Shown in pieces: positions 7,053 through 15,705 of a DNA stretch of 64,000 nt. The position numbers were made by a program, and so were the translations under genes. The notes under the pieces are model-generated. The model was not told where the DNA came from and did no database searches. It saw only the letters and a program-made list of their open reading frames with translations. Each line of letters begins with the position of its first letter. Position 1 is the first letter of the stretch. The DNA lies in the NCBI RefSeq assembly GCF_900156105.1, contig NZ_FTMS01000016.1, forward strand, positions 1 to 64,000, read 5' to 3'. This stretch comes from Alkalispirochaeta americana. Lineage in GTDB: Bacteria > Spirochaetota > Spirochaetia > DSM-27196 > Alkalispirochaetaceae.

Positions 7053-7907
7053 ATGGCAGACAAATTCGGGTGGGGTAAACGAGTATCGAAATTGGCCGGT
7101 CGTCTGACCGAAACCGAGACACGCGTCCTGGAGTATGTTACCGAGAGTCCCCACGAGGCAGCGTTCATGTCTCTGAAGGACCTCTGCGAACGCACCGGGG
7201 TGAGCAAACCCAAGATTATTCAGCTGTATCGCAAACTCGGATACGAGCGGTACAAAGAGTTCCGAAATGGGGTTGAAGAGTTCTACGCGCATCACATAAA
7301 CGCGTACCGGGCCTCCAAGGCGACGTTCAAGGATATTCGATCGTTCGACCAGCTTGTGACCACGTCAATCGAGGAGGAGGCAAAGGCGCTACAGCGGCAG
7401 CTCGAGCACGTGCCGACCGACGACGTAGAGCAGCTTGCTCGGTCAATGCTCAACAAACGTAGAATCTATATCCTCGGAACAAGCACCGGTATGTATCCAG
7501 CACACTATCTCTTTCAACGACTGAAACGCTACAAACTCGACGTACGCATTCTCGGCGAGGATTCTCAACATATTGTCGAAGATGCATTTGGCATCAACGA
7601 GGATGATATGCTTCTTGTATTCCACTACTTTCCAGACCGGCGCCGCACCCACGGCGCGATGAAGCTCGCGCATGACTGTGGCGCTCTGGTCGTCGTAGCC
7701 ACGGACACAATGCTTATTGAACTGACCGAAATGGCGGACCAGGTGTACTTCGTGGCAAGGGGAAGCATTCGCTTGCACAGTTCCATGGCTGTCCCAATGC
7801 ATTTTGTAAATCTTGTAATGCTTGCAATCGAGTGGCTCGGAGGCGAGACGTTTCAGCAGTATCTGCTCGACATTGAGAAGCTCCGAGAGCGCTACGACCT
7901 CGGATGA
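7053..7907 (+). CDS. MurR/RpiR family transcriptional regulator
   Basis: A cytoplasmic DNA-binding regulator of 284 residues. The N-terminal RpiR-type helix-turn-helix is at about residues 15-75, with the recognition region ERTGVSKPKIIQLYRKLG. The C-terminal SIS (sugar isomerase) domain is at about 110-260, with ILGTSTGMYPAHYLFQRL and LLVFHYFP. SIS domains usually bind phosphosugars, hinting that the co-regulated transporter handles a phosphorylated organic compound. It is divergent from the phn operon, with palindromic candidate operators between them. An upstream TTG at 7023 overlaps the promoter spacer, so the ATG at 7053 is preferred. Confidence 0.85.
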   Translation: MADKFGWGKRVSKLAGRLTETETRVLEYVTESPHEAAFMSLKDLCERTGVSKPKIIQLYRKLGYERYKEFRNGVEEFYAHHINAYRASKATFKDIRSFDQLVTTSIEEEAKALQRQLEHVPTDDVEQLARSMLNKRRIYILGTSTGMYPAHYLFQRLKRYKLDVRILGEDSQHIVEDAFGINEDDMLLVFHYFPDRRRTHGAMKLAHDCGALVVVATDTMLIELTEMADQVYFVARGSIRLHSSMAVPMHFVNLVMLAIEWLGGETFQQYLLDIEKLRERYDLG

Positions 7908-7959
7908 CGAAAGCACGACTGCAGCGCTTTTGCGGCCGGTGCGCAGACGCCACGCGCTC

Positions 7960-8398
7960 ACACGTCGTAAGCAACAGTTCTTCCCACCGTGGAAACGTGG
8001 CGCTAAAGGGTGGAACGGCATTAATTTGTTTCTCCGGGACATGCCGCGCCTTTCAGTGGACCTGGATCTCGTCTACCTGCCCATTCATGATCGCGCCACG
8101 AGCATGAACAACATTAGCGATGCCCTGGGATCGGCAGCATCCCCGCGACATTTTCGACGTGGAATATATTCTCCAATCCGGGGCCATGGACGATCGATTA
8201 CGTGCAGCCTTCCTGGTTTACCTCATCTCCCACAACCGTCCGATCTCTGAACTCCTTTCTCCCAACGCGAAGGAGCTTGATCGAGAGTTCGTCGTAGAGT
8301 TCGACGGGATGACACGAGAACCGGTAACGGTGGAGCAGTTGAACGAGATCCGCACCGGATTCTTCTCCACAATCCTCCCGTGGCTCACTACTGAATAG
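7960..8398 (+). pseudogene. Broken AbiEii/AbiGii-type nucleotidyltransferase toxin gene
   Basis: Three frame fragments match one protein family. VALKGGTAL (about 7996-8022) carries the nucleotidyltransferase GG motif. After a one-base shift near 8020 comes INLFLRDMPRLSVDLDLVYLP. RQHPRDIFDVEYIL and VVEFDGMTREPV then follow in another frame from about 8130. The middle of the protein (roughly 100 or more residues) is missing at the 8110-8140 junction. No antitoxin partner gene is seen. The gene cannot make a functional toxin. Confidence 0.75.
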
Positions 8399-8443
8399 TT
8401 GCGCGACCAGCCATCGCGTGGATTCTATCGTGGGAGGTTTCTC

Positions 8444-8525
8444 GTGAAGTTGCGTTCCATTGACCAGGCGGCCGAATACCTTGGGCTCAGCAAATCAACC
8501 TTATACAAGAAAACCAGTGTTGAGG
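8444..8525 (+). pseudogene. Truncated excisionase-type helix-turn-helix protein
   Basis: A GTG start with GGGAGG upstream encodes VKLRSIDQAAEYLGLSKSTLY, the start of a MerR/excisionase-type DNA-binding domain. After about 27 residues it runs into unrelated sequence and a different frame of the following pseudogene. The break at about 8520 looks like a deletion join. Confidence 0.6.
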
Positions 8526-9329
8526 CCCGCACAGGGATGGCATGGCGGACGAACTGGCGGCCATGGCGAATACGGCATCGGGCATTATTGTTCTGAGGGT
8601 TGGCGACAAGACCAGGGATATTCTGGGGATACCGGCGGAGAAACTTGACATAGTTGAAGGCTGGCTTCGTTCCATTTGTAACGACTCGATTGATCCTCCC
8701 CTGGATTGCGTCATACGCGAACTCATTGTGCCCGATCAACAGAGTGATGAGAAAATTATCCTGCGAATCGACGTGCCCCGCAGTCTGTTTGTCCACAAAA
8801 GCCCCAATGGCTATTTCCATCGCATAGGAAGTTCCTGGCGCGAGATAAAACCGGATGGTTTGGCGCGGTGATTTCAGCAACGCAGTCAGGTGCGACTCAT
8901 TGCTTCGACGGACGGCGCAGACAGTTCCTGCCACATCTATGATGCCCCCCTGCGGGCAACTGTCAACTGGATGTCAAGGACATCACTCGCCCGCTTGATG
9001 TCCAGGTTCGGGACGCCTGCAAGTTCGTGGAGAGAAACATGCGGGTTTTTGCCATCAAAGCGCCCAATCGGATCGAAAGGCCCCAGTTTTCCATGAATGC
9101 GGTGTTCGAGGCGGTGGTCAATGCTGTCGCCCTTTCCATGGCCCATCGGGATTACTCCATTTACGGTTCCAGGATTCGCCTGCATCTGTTGTCTGATCGG
9201 CTGGAAATCTTCTCACCCGGTGCGATCTCCAACTCCATGACCATTGAGAGCATTTCAGAACGGCAATCGGCATGGAACGAATTAATCAGCTCCTTGCTGG
9301 CTCGTTGCCCGATAAATGGAGACGATTAA
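8526..9329 (+). pseudogene. Broken AlbA_2/RecG-like ATP-binding protein gene
   Basis: Frame fragments belong to an AlbA_2 (Schlafen-like) plus HATPase protein. The N-terminal part, MADELAAMANTASGIIVLRVGD and SPNGYFHRIGSSWREI, runs to about 8870. YDAPLRA lies near 8940 in a second frame. After another shift, RPLDVQVRDACKFVERNMRV, FEAVVNAVALSMAHRDY and RLEIFSPGAISN follow to 9329. At least two frameshifts and a missing start show decay. Such proteins often belong to defence or mobile-element cargo. Confidence 0.7.
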
Positions 9330-9410
9330 ACACTAATCAGGCACAGCCAGTGTTATCCGTCACATGAACCGCCGCTCATCCCCCCGGCAGCCCTCAAAAA
9401 CACCCGTGCC

Positions 9411-10505
9411 CTAATCCAGCCACCGGGCCGTGCGGGAATCCAGGTTGGTCAGTCCCAGGTCCCGGGCATGGTCCACCACAGCCTGATATTCTCCGGGGTC
9501 GATCCGGCGGGCGATCCGGGGAAAATTGAAGGCCTGGTGGTGGGGCGAATACTGTTCCATAATGTTGATGTAGGTATCGGAGGGCAGGTTTTCTGCTATC
9601 CAGTCCAGGACCTCCCGGGAGCCGCTGGCGCTGTCGGGCATCACCAGATGGCGTATCATGAGGCCCCGGTTGATGATCCCTCCGGAGTCTGGCCGGGCAA
9701 CCCCTACCTGGCGGTGCATCTCAAGAACAGCTGCCCGGGTATCCTCGGGGTAGCTTGGAGTGGCTGTGTACTCTCCGGCCTCGGCGCTGGCGGCAAACTT
9801 GATATCGGGCAGATAGATATCCACCACGCCATCAAGAAGGCGAAGAACCTCAACCCGCTCCCAGCCGCTGGTGTTCCAGACCAGGGGGATACGCAGGCCC
9901 TGACCGGCCGCGATATCCAGGGCAGCCACGATGTGAGGTGAATAGTGGGTTGGGGTGACCACATTGATATTATGAGATCCCAGTTCCTGGAGACTCAGCA
10001 TCGCTGCGGCAAGATCGTTGATCGATACGGCCGTTCCCCGCCCCTGGATGCTGATTTGGTAGTTCTGGCAGAAGACGCACCGCAGGTTGCAGTGGCTAAA
10101 GAAGAGCGTTCCCGAGCCGCCGCGCCCGACCAGCGGCCGTTCCTCGCCAAAATGGGGCTGGATCGCGGCCAGGATCAGCCGATATCCGGGGGCCCGGCAA
10201 TAGCCTCGTTCTCCAGCCAGACGATTGACGCCGCAGGAGCGCGGACAGAGCGTGCAGGACTCCATCATTTGCCAGAGTTCGCCTGCGCGCCGGGCCAGCT
10301 CGCCGCTCTTGTGAAGCTCCACGTAGGAGGGTACAAAGTCACTTTCCCGAGAGATCGGCGTGCTGCCACTCCGCCCGTCGGTTCGAGGCAGATCGGGCTT
10401 TTCTCCGGAGCCCGCGCCATAGCTGATTCGTGTGGAGAGACCAACCATCAAAAAGACCGAAAGAAGACCAAGCGCCGTGGCGGTCCTGAATATGGACATC
10501 TTCAT
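9411..10505 (-). CDS. PflA-like radical SAM protein with N-terminal signal-like segment
   Basis: A radical SAM enzyme of 364 residues. The SAM [4Fe-4S] motif is CNLRCVFC (CX3CX2C). A second cysteine cluster precedes it (CTLCPRSCGVNR ... GYC), as in the PflA-like COG1313 group. Downstream are WNTSGWE, DIYLPDIKF and YSPHH. The first about 30 residues form a typical Sec-like signal (basic start, hydrophobic core, SYGA end) without twin arginines. That is odd for an oxygen-sensitive Fe-S enzyme, which should stay cytoplasmic. It is the last gene of a three-gene operon, 36 nt after the spermidine-synthase-like gene. The substrate is unknown. Confidence 0.8.
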   Translation of the reverse strand: MKMSIFRTATALGLLSVFLMVGLSTRISYGAGSGEKPDLPRTDGRSGSTPISRESDFVPSYVELHKSGELARRAGELWQMMESCTLCPRSCGVNRLAGERGYCRAPGYRLILAAIQPHFGEERPLVGRGGSGTLFFSHCNLRCVFCQNYQISIQGRGTAVSINDLAAAMLSLQELGSHNINVVTPTHYSPHIVAALDIAAGQGLRIPLVWNTSGWERVEVLRLLDGVVDIYLPDIKFAASAEAGEYTATPSYPEDTRAAVLEMHRQVGVARPDSGGIINRGLMIRHLVMPDSASGSREVLDWIAENLPSDTYINIMEQYSPHHQAFNFPRIARRIDPGEYQAVVDHARDLGLTNLDSRTARWLD

Positions 10506-10541
10506 TGTCTGTTCCTGCCCTGCGTATCGGATCGTGTCACT

Positions 10542-12956
10542 TCAAGTGTAGTTAATACGCCAGGGGCTTCGCAAGAGCAGAACCAGAAGTGTTCCTGATT
10601 TCAGCAACCCCAGAGTGATTCCTGCGCCGGTCAGTCCCAGCAGTGGCAGCAGCAGAACACCCCCCAGAATGCCTCCGATACAGCCTCCGGCAAGATCGGC
10701 TCCGTAGACCAGCCCCGCCGTAGATGCAGGAGCAGGCGATCCTCCCCGGGAGCCCTTCTCCAGAAGGGCCTCGCAGGCTATGGGGAACTGCCTCCCGCAG
10801 ACCATCCCTGCCGCCGGAAGAATCAGCAGAAAAGCCCCCCGAAGGAGCGCCGGGGGGACCTTCCCCGAGACAAGCGGTGCCACCAGGGGAAGCAGGATCA
10901 GGAGGAGAGAGCAGAAAAGCAGGATCGCCAGCTCGCTTCGCACAACCATGCCCCAGATTCGCGGCGATTCGTATCCCAGTCGGTCTTCTCGTCCCGGGCG
11001 GCCGAGGCGGTGTCTGGTCACGAGGGCGCCCACACCAAGGCCGGAAATAAAAGCTGCCGAGAGTAGTCCCAGCCAGCCGAAGAGGCGGCCCGCCAGGACC
11101 TCGAACGAGAAGAGAAGCGCGAGGTTTACCACCATGGCGGAAAACCCTGTGGTTATCACCGAGGGGACAATGAAGGTTCGGGGCCGGGGGCTCAGGCGGT
11201 TCAAGGCGGATGCTGGCAACAGAAGGATCAGGATTGTCCCCAGGACGATCAGGGCAGGGTGGAGTCCGTAGATCCTTTCCAGGAGGCGGCCTGTGAGGGG
11301 CGCGTTGAGCCTGCTCCAGTGGGCGATGCTCAGGAGAAGTACCCGGGGCTGAAATTCCCTGTTGATTCGGGACCTCCCCGGGGCAGCGAACTCCTCGAAC
11401 CAGTGGTGCCAGCGGGGATGCAGGCGCTGTTCCATGTACCAGGGAATAACCCCGGCCGAGAGCAACCCCCGCTCTCGAAGGTGATCGGTGAAGATCTGGT
11501 GGTCCAGATGGATGATGGCAGGATCTTGCGACGCCAGCAGGAAGGACTGCCCCTCGCCGGGGAAGGCGCGAAGCCAGGGAAAGTTCTGGCGAAGGGTGTG
11601 GATCAGACTGGCGCTCATCTCCTGGAGCGGTTCTGTCAGGTGCCCCACCAACCCGGGAAAGCCCAGCACCAGAATTCCCTGTTCCGTCAGGTTTTGTGCC
11701 GCCAGTTCCAGGAACTCCTGGCTGAAGTAACGGGCATTGTGCAGGTTCGAGGGGTCGCTGGTTCGGCTGATGATCAGATCGTAGGATGTGGCCGATTCCT
11801 GAAGCAGTGCCCGGGCGTCCCGCGCCCGGAGATGTATCCTGGGATCATCGATCCATGTCTCCCCGGTGAGGGCCGCAACCTCGCGTTGCAGTTCCAGGAG
11901 CCTGGGGTCCAGTTCGGTATACTCCACCAGGGTCAGGGAGGGGTGATGCAGAAGCTCTTCCAGAACTCCACTTGCTCCTCCGCCGATAAGAAGAACCCGT
12001 TTTGGCCGGGGATGAGCTGTCATGGCGATATGGACCAGGGGTTCCACCAGGGTCATGTCGGGGATCGGCTGGATGAAGGCCGGGGTGCCATCGGTGAAGA
12101 AGGTATATTGTCCCTGGTTCTCGGTGATGGCGATGTTGCCCTTCAGGGTGTTTTCGTAATGCAGAATATTCTGGTCCTGCCAGAGCCGCCGGATCGAGCG
12201 ATGCTGCAGATACTCTGCTCCGCCCGTCCCGAGAAGCAGGGCCGCCCCGGCCGCCAGAATGAGGGCGCCCGCGAAGGCTCCCGGGGCCGGGGTCTGGTTC
12301 TCTTCCGGAAGGGTTTCCGGTGGTGAACCCGGGAATTTTGCGATCAGAATGATCACCGTCACGGACTGAAGCAGAATAATACCTGCCACGATCTGGAATG
12401 ACCCTGCCCGGGGAACCAGGAGCCACGTCCAGAGAAGCCCCGCCAGGAAGGTTCCTGCAGTTTCCAGAATGTAGATCGAGGCCATGGGGAGGGTAGCCGG
12501 GGATTGAGGGAATCCCGAGCGCTCCCGGGAGGCTATCGCGCAACCCCACGTGAAGAGTGCGCCGTGGGTGAAGCTCACGGGCAGGAGGACAAGAAAGGTG
12601 CTCGCCGCGGCCGTGGCAAGGCCTGGTACGGTCCCCACGGAAAGACCCAGGAGGGGTTTGATCAGGCGAACTCCCCAGAGAGCCGGAACAAGGGTGATGC
12701 AGAAGGCAAGACTGGTCATGCTGTACCGGGATATTCCACAACTCCCTGCGAGCCGCGCCCGGCCACGGGCCCAAAAGGAACCGGCCGCTTCCAGGGCCAG
12801 CCAGTTCGCCAGGATGATTCCGATGGTCAGCTCGTTCCCGGCAAACACCACAAGCAGTTCCCGCAGGAGCACCATCTGGGCCAGAAGACCGCTGGCGCCC
12901 GTGGCTGCTGCGGCCCAAAGAAGGCGTCCCCTGATCCGGTCCTTGGGAAGAATCAC
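10542..12956 (-). CDS. Membrane protein with embedded spermidine-synthase-like domain
   Basis: A protein of 804 residues. N-terminal membrane helices occupy about residues 10-250, and a Rossmann-type spermidine synthase-like domain about 270-500. That domain has RVLLIGGGASGVLEELL, the acidic nucleoside-binding strand LVEYTELDP, RDARALL and YDLIISRTSDP. A second set of about seven membrane helices follows to the C-terminus. The GTG at 12956 is chosen because it overlaps the upstream stop (GTGA) and has GGAG seven nt upstream. The aminopropyltransferase family uses decarboxylated SAM, but fused membrane forms have no assigned reaction. Partners are the SafE-like and radical SAM proteins. Confidence 0.8.
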   Translation of the reverse strand: MILPKDRIRGRLLWAAAATGASGLLAQMVLLRELLVVFAGNELTIGIILANWLALEAAGSFWARGRARLAGSCGISRYSMTSLAFCITLVPALWGVRLIKPLLGLSVGTVPGLATAAASTFLVLLPVSFTHGALFTWGCAIASRERSGFPQSPATLPMASIYILETAGTFLAGLLWTWLLVPRAGSFQIVAGIILLQSVTVIILIAKFPGSPPETLPEENQTPAPGAFAGALILAAGAALLLGTGGAEYLQHRSIRRLWQDQNILHYENTLKGNIAITENQGQYTFFTDGTPAFIQPIPDMTLVEPLVHIAMTAHPRPKRVLLIGGGASGVLEELLHHPSLTLVEYTELDPRLLELQREVAALTGETWIDDPRIHLRARDARALLQESATSYDLIISRTSDPSNLHNARYFSQEFLELAAQNLTEQGILVLGFPGLVGHLTEPLQEMSASLIHTLRQNFPWLRAFPGEGQSFLLASQDPAIIHLDHQIFTDHLRERGLLSAGVIPWYMEQRLHPRWHHWFEEFAAPGRSRINREFQPRVLLLSIAHWSRLNAPLTGRLLERIYGLHPALIVLGTILILLLPASALNRLSPRPRTFIVPSVITTGFSAMVVNLALLFSFEVLAGRLFGWLGLLSAAFISGLGVGALVTRHRLGRPGREDRLGYESPRIWGMVVRSELAILLFCSLLLILLPLVAPLVSGKVPPALLRGAFLLILPAAGMVCGRQFPIACEALLEKGSRGGSPAPASTAGLVYGADLAGGCIGGILGGVLLLPLLGLTGAGITLGLLKSGTLLVLLLRSPWRINYT

Positions 12957-13558
12957 AGTCCCGCTCCTGCAAGGAGGAAAAAAGACCAGAGGAAGAGCAC
13001 CGATGCTCCTGCTACCCGCAGGATAATCCGGGTTTGGGGTTTTCCGGTCAGGCGCCTCCACAAGGAAGGGGCTATCCCGCAGACCAGGAGGGCCGGACCC
13101 GTGGCGGTGCCAAGTCCAAAGAAGAAGCCCCCGGCCATTCCCAGAAGAGGGCTGCCGCCCCGGGTGGCCAGGTAGAGAAGAAACCCCGAGGTGGCAGCGC
13201 AGGGTACGGCTCCGTCCACCAGTCCCAGCATGAAGGGTGATCCTCTTCGGGCAAGGCACCCGCAGTGTCCGCTGTAGAGGAGAAACCAGATTCCCGTGAT
13301 CGCCACAATCATGCCTGCAGCAAAGGTGACCCACCGGTGATGAAAGATGTCATAGACCAGAAATCCCATGAGAACGGCCAGGCCGCCGTAGACGGTGAGG
13401 GCGATTGTTTTGCCCAGGCTGAAGAGGAGAGCTGTGCGAACTCCTCCGCGCCAGGTGCTGTGAAGGTGCGCCGCCAGGGGCGCCAGCAGGAGAGAGCAGT
13501 GGAGGCTGCATATTCCCAACCCCAGGATCAGTCCCGACAGATATGAAGACCAGAGCAC
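12953..13558 (-). CDS. CcdA/DsbD-like (SafE/UreH-type) membrane protein
   Basis: An integral membrane protein of 201 residues with about six helices. The N-terminal helix carries paired cysteines ([13 protein letters not shown]), and a further pair lies in SGHCGC. Helix 4 has VPCAATSG. This arrangement resembles the COG2836/DsbD-type thiol-electron or metal-related transporters. The GTG start is 6 nt after a -10 box, suggesting a leaderless message. It is the first gene of the operon with the spermidine-synthase-like and radical SAM proteins. Confidence 0.75.
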   Translation of the reverse strand: MLWSSYLSGLILGLGICSLHCSLLLAPLAAHLHSTWRGGVRTALLFSLGKTIALTVYGGLAVLMGFLVYDIFHHRWVTFAAGMIVAITGIWFLLYSGHCGCLARRGSPFMLGLVDGAVPCAATSGFLLYLATRGGSPLLGMAGGFFFGLGTATGPALLVCGIAPSLWRRLTGKPQTRIILRVAGASVLFLWSFFLLAGAGL

Positions 13559-13564
13559 CTGCGA

Positions 13565-13593
13565 ATTTTACACTCTTTCGGGGAAGTCCTCAA
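13565..13593 (-). promoter_or_regulatory. Sigma70-type promoter of the safE-like operon, leaderless geometry
   Basis: On the minus strand TTGAGG (13593-13588), 17 nt, then TAAAAT (13570-13565). The GTG start codon at 13558 follows after six nt. No Shine-Dalgarno is present. Confidence 0.6.
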
Positions 13594-13641
13594 GAAATCC
13601 CGGGAATCCTCTCCCCGGGACCCGATACGAACCTTGGCGAT

Positions 13642-13671
13642 TTGCCCTTTCATGAGTTCTGTTGTTATTAT
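13642..13671 (+). promoter_or_regulatory. Probable promoter of the superoxide dismutase gene
   Basis: TTGCCC (13642-13647), an 18-nt spacer and TATTAT (13666-13671). A leader of about 60 nt precedes a strong AAGGAGG Shine-Dalgarno. Confidence 0.5.
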
Positions 13672-13738
13672 TTTGAGAGAGCCCGCCCGTAGGGGCGGCG
13701 CAGTACAGGACGCAAGCGAACCAATCAAGGAGGCACAA

Positions 13739-14347
13739 ATGGCTTTTGAAACACCGGCGTTGCCCTACGCCTACAACGCACTGGAACCCCATATCGATGA
13801 GATGACCATGAAAATTCATCACGACAAGCACCACGTGGCGTATACCACCAAACTGAACGCGGCCGTGGAGGGCACAGACTATGCCTCCTGGAGCGCCGAG
13901 GATCTGGTAACCCGTCTCGGAGAGCTTCCCGAGAACATTCGTGGCGCTGTCCGGAATAACGGCGGCGGTCATGTAAACCACAATCTTTTCTGGACAGTTC
14001 TCGCTCCCGGGGCAGGTGGCGCGCCCTCCGGAGCCGTGGCCGGGGCGATCACCGAGGCCTTTGGCAGTTTTGAGGCCTTCCGGGAGAAGTTTGCCAACGC
14101 TGCGGCCACACGCTTTGGGAGCGGCTGGGCCTGGCTGGTAGTGAACGCAGCGGGAGCGCTTGAGGTTACAAGCACCCCGAACCAGGACAGCCCCCTCACG
14201 GAGGGCAAGACCCCCATCCTGGGGCTCGATGTCTGGGAGCACGCCTACTACCTCACGTATCAGAACCGTCGGCCCGATTATATCGAGGCCTTTTTCAACG
14301 TGGTCAACTGGGACCAGGTAGAGAAAAACTACCAGGCTGCACGCTAA
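13739..14347 (+). CDS. sodA: Fe/Mn superoxide dismutase
   Basis: Cytoplasmic superoxide dismutase of 202 residues. Metal-ligand regions are visible: H in [16 protein letters not shown] in HVNHNLFW, and [13 protein letters not shown] with the Asp and His ligands. The ATG at 13739 follows AAGGAGG; an ORF extension upstream is rejected. The length is normal. Fe versus Mn use cannot be decided by eye. It is a single gene with its own promoter and terminator. Confidence 0.96.
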   Translation: MAFETPALPYAYNALEPHIDEMTMKIHHDKHHVAYTTKLNAAVEGTDYASWSAEDLVTRLGELPENIRGAVRNNGGGHVNHNLFWTVLAPGAGGAPSGAVAGAITEAFGSFEAFREKFANAAATRFGSGWAWLVVNAAGALEVTSTPNQDSPLTEGKTPILGLDVWEHAYYLTYQNRRPDYIEAFFNVVNWDQVEKNYQAAR

Positions 14348-14376
14348 CGTTCCGAAAGAAGCTCCCGATTTTTCCG

Positions 14377-14406
14377 TCCCCGGCCTTTCGCCGGGGATCT
14401 TTTTTC
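14377..14406 (+). terminator. Rho-independent terminator after sodA
   Basis: Stem ccccggc/gccgggg with a 5-nt loop, followed by a run of six T in atctttttt. It lies 30 nt after the sodA stop. Confidence 0.85.
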
Positions 14407-14429
14407 CCCGGGAGGTATCGCGGCCTTCG

Positions 14430-14459
14430 TTGTCGTGCTTCCCGCGAAACAGGTATACT
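14430..14459 (+). promoter_or_regulatory. Sigma70-type promoter of sufS, leaderless geometry
   Basis: TTGTCG (14430-14435), 18 nt, TATACT (14454-14459). The ATG at 14467 follows after seven nt, so the predicted start site coincides with the start codon. Confidence 0.65.
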
Positions 14460-14466
14460 AAGAGCC

Positions 14467-15702
14467 ATGACATCCACACTGGACATACAATCGATCAGAG
14501 AAGATTTCCCCGCCCTGGCCACGACCATGCGGGGCAAGGACCTGATCTATTTTGATAATGGAGCCACCTCCCTGAAGCCCCGGCCTGTTCTTGAGGCCCT
14601 CCAGGGATACTACGGGGACTATAGCGCCAACATTCATCGTGGCGTCTACGAGATGAGTGAGCGTGCAACCGCTGCCTACGACAACGCCCGGGAAACGATT
14701 CGCCGTTTCCTGGGGGTCTCGCCGGAGCAGGGTGAGGTCATTTTCACCAGGGGCACCACGGAATCGATCAATCTGGTAGCCTATTCCTGGGCCGTGAAGT
14801 TCCTCAAGCCTGGCGACGAGATACTGCTCACAGCCATGGAGCATCACTCCAACATTGTTCCCTGGCAGTACGTGGCGCAGCGGACGGGTGCGGTCCTGCG
14901 CTATATCCCCATGACTCCCGAGGGGGCTTTCACCGATGAGGCCCTCTGCGGGGCTTTGGGGCCTCGGGTTCGGCTCGTGGCAATCACGGCCATGTCCAAC
15001 GTGACCGGGTATATGCCTTCCCTGGAGGGTCTTGTTGCCCGGGCTCGCCATCAGGGAGCGCGGGTTCTGGTGGACGGAGCCCAGTACGCCTGCCACCACG
15101 CCGTGAACGTCACCGCTTTGGACTGCGATTTCTTCGCCTTCTCGGGGCATAAAATGTGTGGCCCCACAGGAATCGGGGTGCTCTACGCAAAGCGGGAGCT
15201 CCTGGAAGAGATGGACCCCTTTCATTACGGGGGCGACATGATCCAGGAGGTGACTCTGGAAGGCTCCACCTGGGCACACCTGCCGGAGAAGTTCGAGGCA
15301 GGGACTCCTCACATCGCCGGTGCCGTGGGGATGGCCGCAGCGGCCGAGTATCTTCTGGAGATCGGTCTCGAGGAGATCGCCGCCCACGAAGGGGATCTCC
15401 TCCGGTATGTCACGGAGGCAACCGAAAGGCTTTCGTACCTGCGCCCCTTTGGCCCCGCCGCTCTCGAACGCCGGGGCGGGATTTTCTCCTTCGCTCTGGA
15501 AGGAGTCCACCCTCACGACGTAGGGAGCCTGCTGGACCAGCAGGGAATCGCCGTCAGAACAGGATTTCACTGTGCCCAGCCCCTGATGGCCCATTTTGGG
15601 GTGGTGGGAACGGTGCGGGCATCGTTCTATCTCTATAACACCAGGGAGGAGATCGATCGCTTTGTGGCCGCCCTGGAACGGCTCTACGGAATCCTGGGAT
15701 AA
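14467..15702 (+). CDS. sufS: Cysteine desulfurase SufS
   Basis: A PLP enzyme of 411 residues that takes sulfur from cysteine for Fe-S cluster assembly. The PLP lysine is in FSGHKMCGPTGIG, and the catalytic cysteine in RTGFHCAQPLM. The start region FPALATTMRGKDLIYFDNGA is typical of group II (SufS) enzymes. SufU follows after 3 nt. No Shine-Dalgarno is present, and the start codon sits at the expected transcription start. Confidence 0.96.
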   Translation: MTSTLDIQSIREDFPALATTMRGKDLIYFDNGATSLKPRPVLEALQGYYGDYSANIHRGVYEMSERATAAYDNARETIRRFLGVSPEQGEVIFTRGTTESINLVAYSWAVKFLKPGDEILLTAMEHHSNIVPWQYVAQRTGAVLRYIPMTPEGAFTDEALCGALGPRVRLVAITAMSNVTGYMPSLEGLVARARHQGARVLVDGAQYACHHAVNVTALDCDFFAFSGHKMCGPTGIGVLYAKRELLEEMDPFHYGGDMIQEVTLEGSTWAHLPEKFEAGTPHIAGAVGMAAAAEYLLEIGLEEIAAHEGDLLRYVTEATERLSYLRPFGPAALERRGGIFSFALEGVHPHDVGSLLDQQGIAVRTGFHCAQPLMAHFGVVGTVRASFYLYNTREEIDRFVAALERLYGILG

Positions 15703-15705
15703 GAT

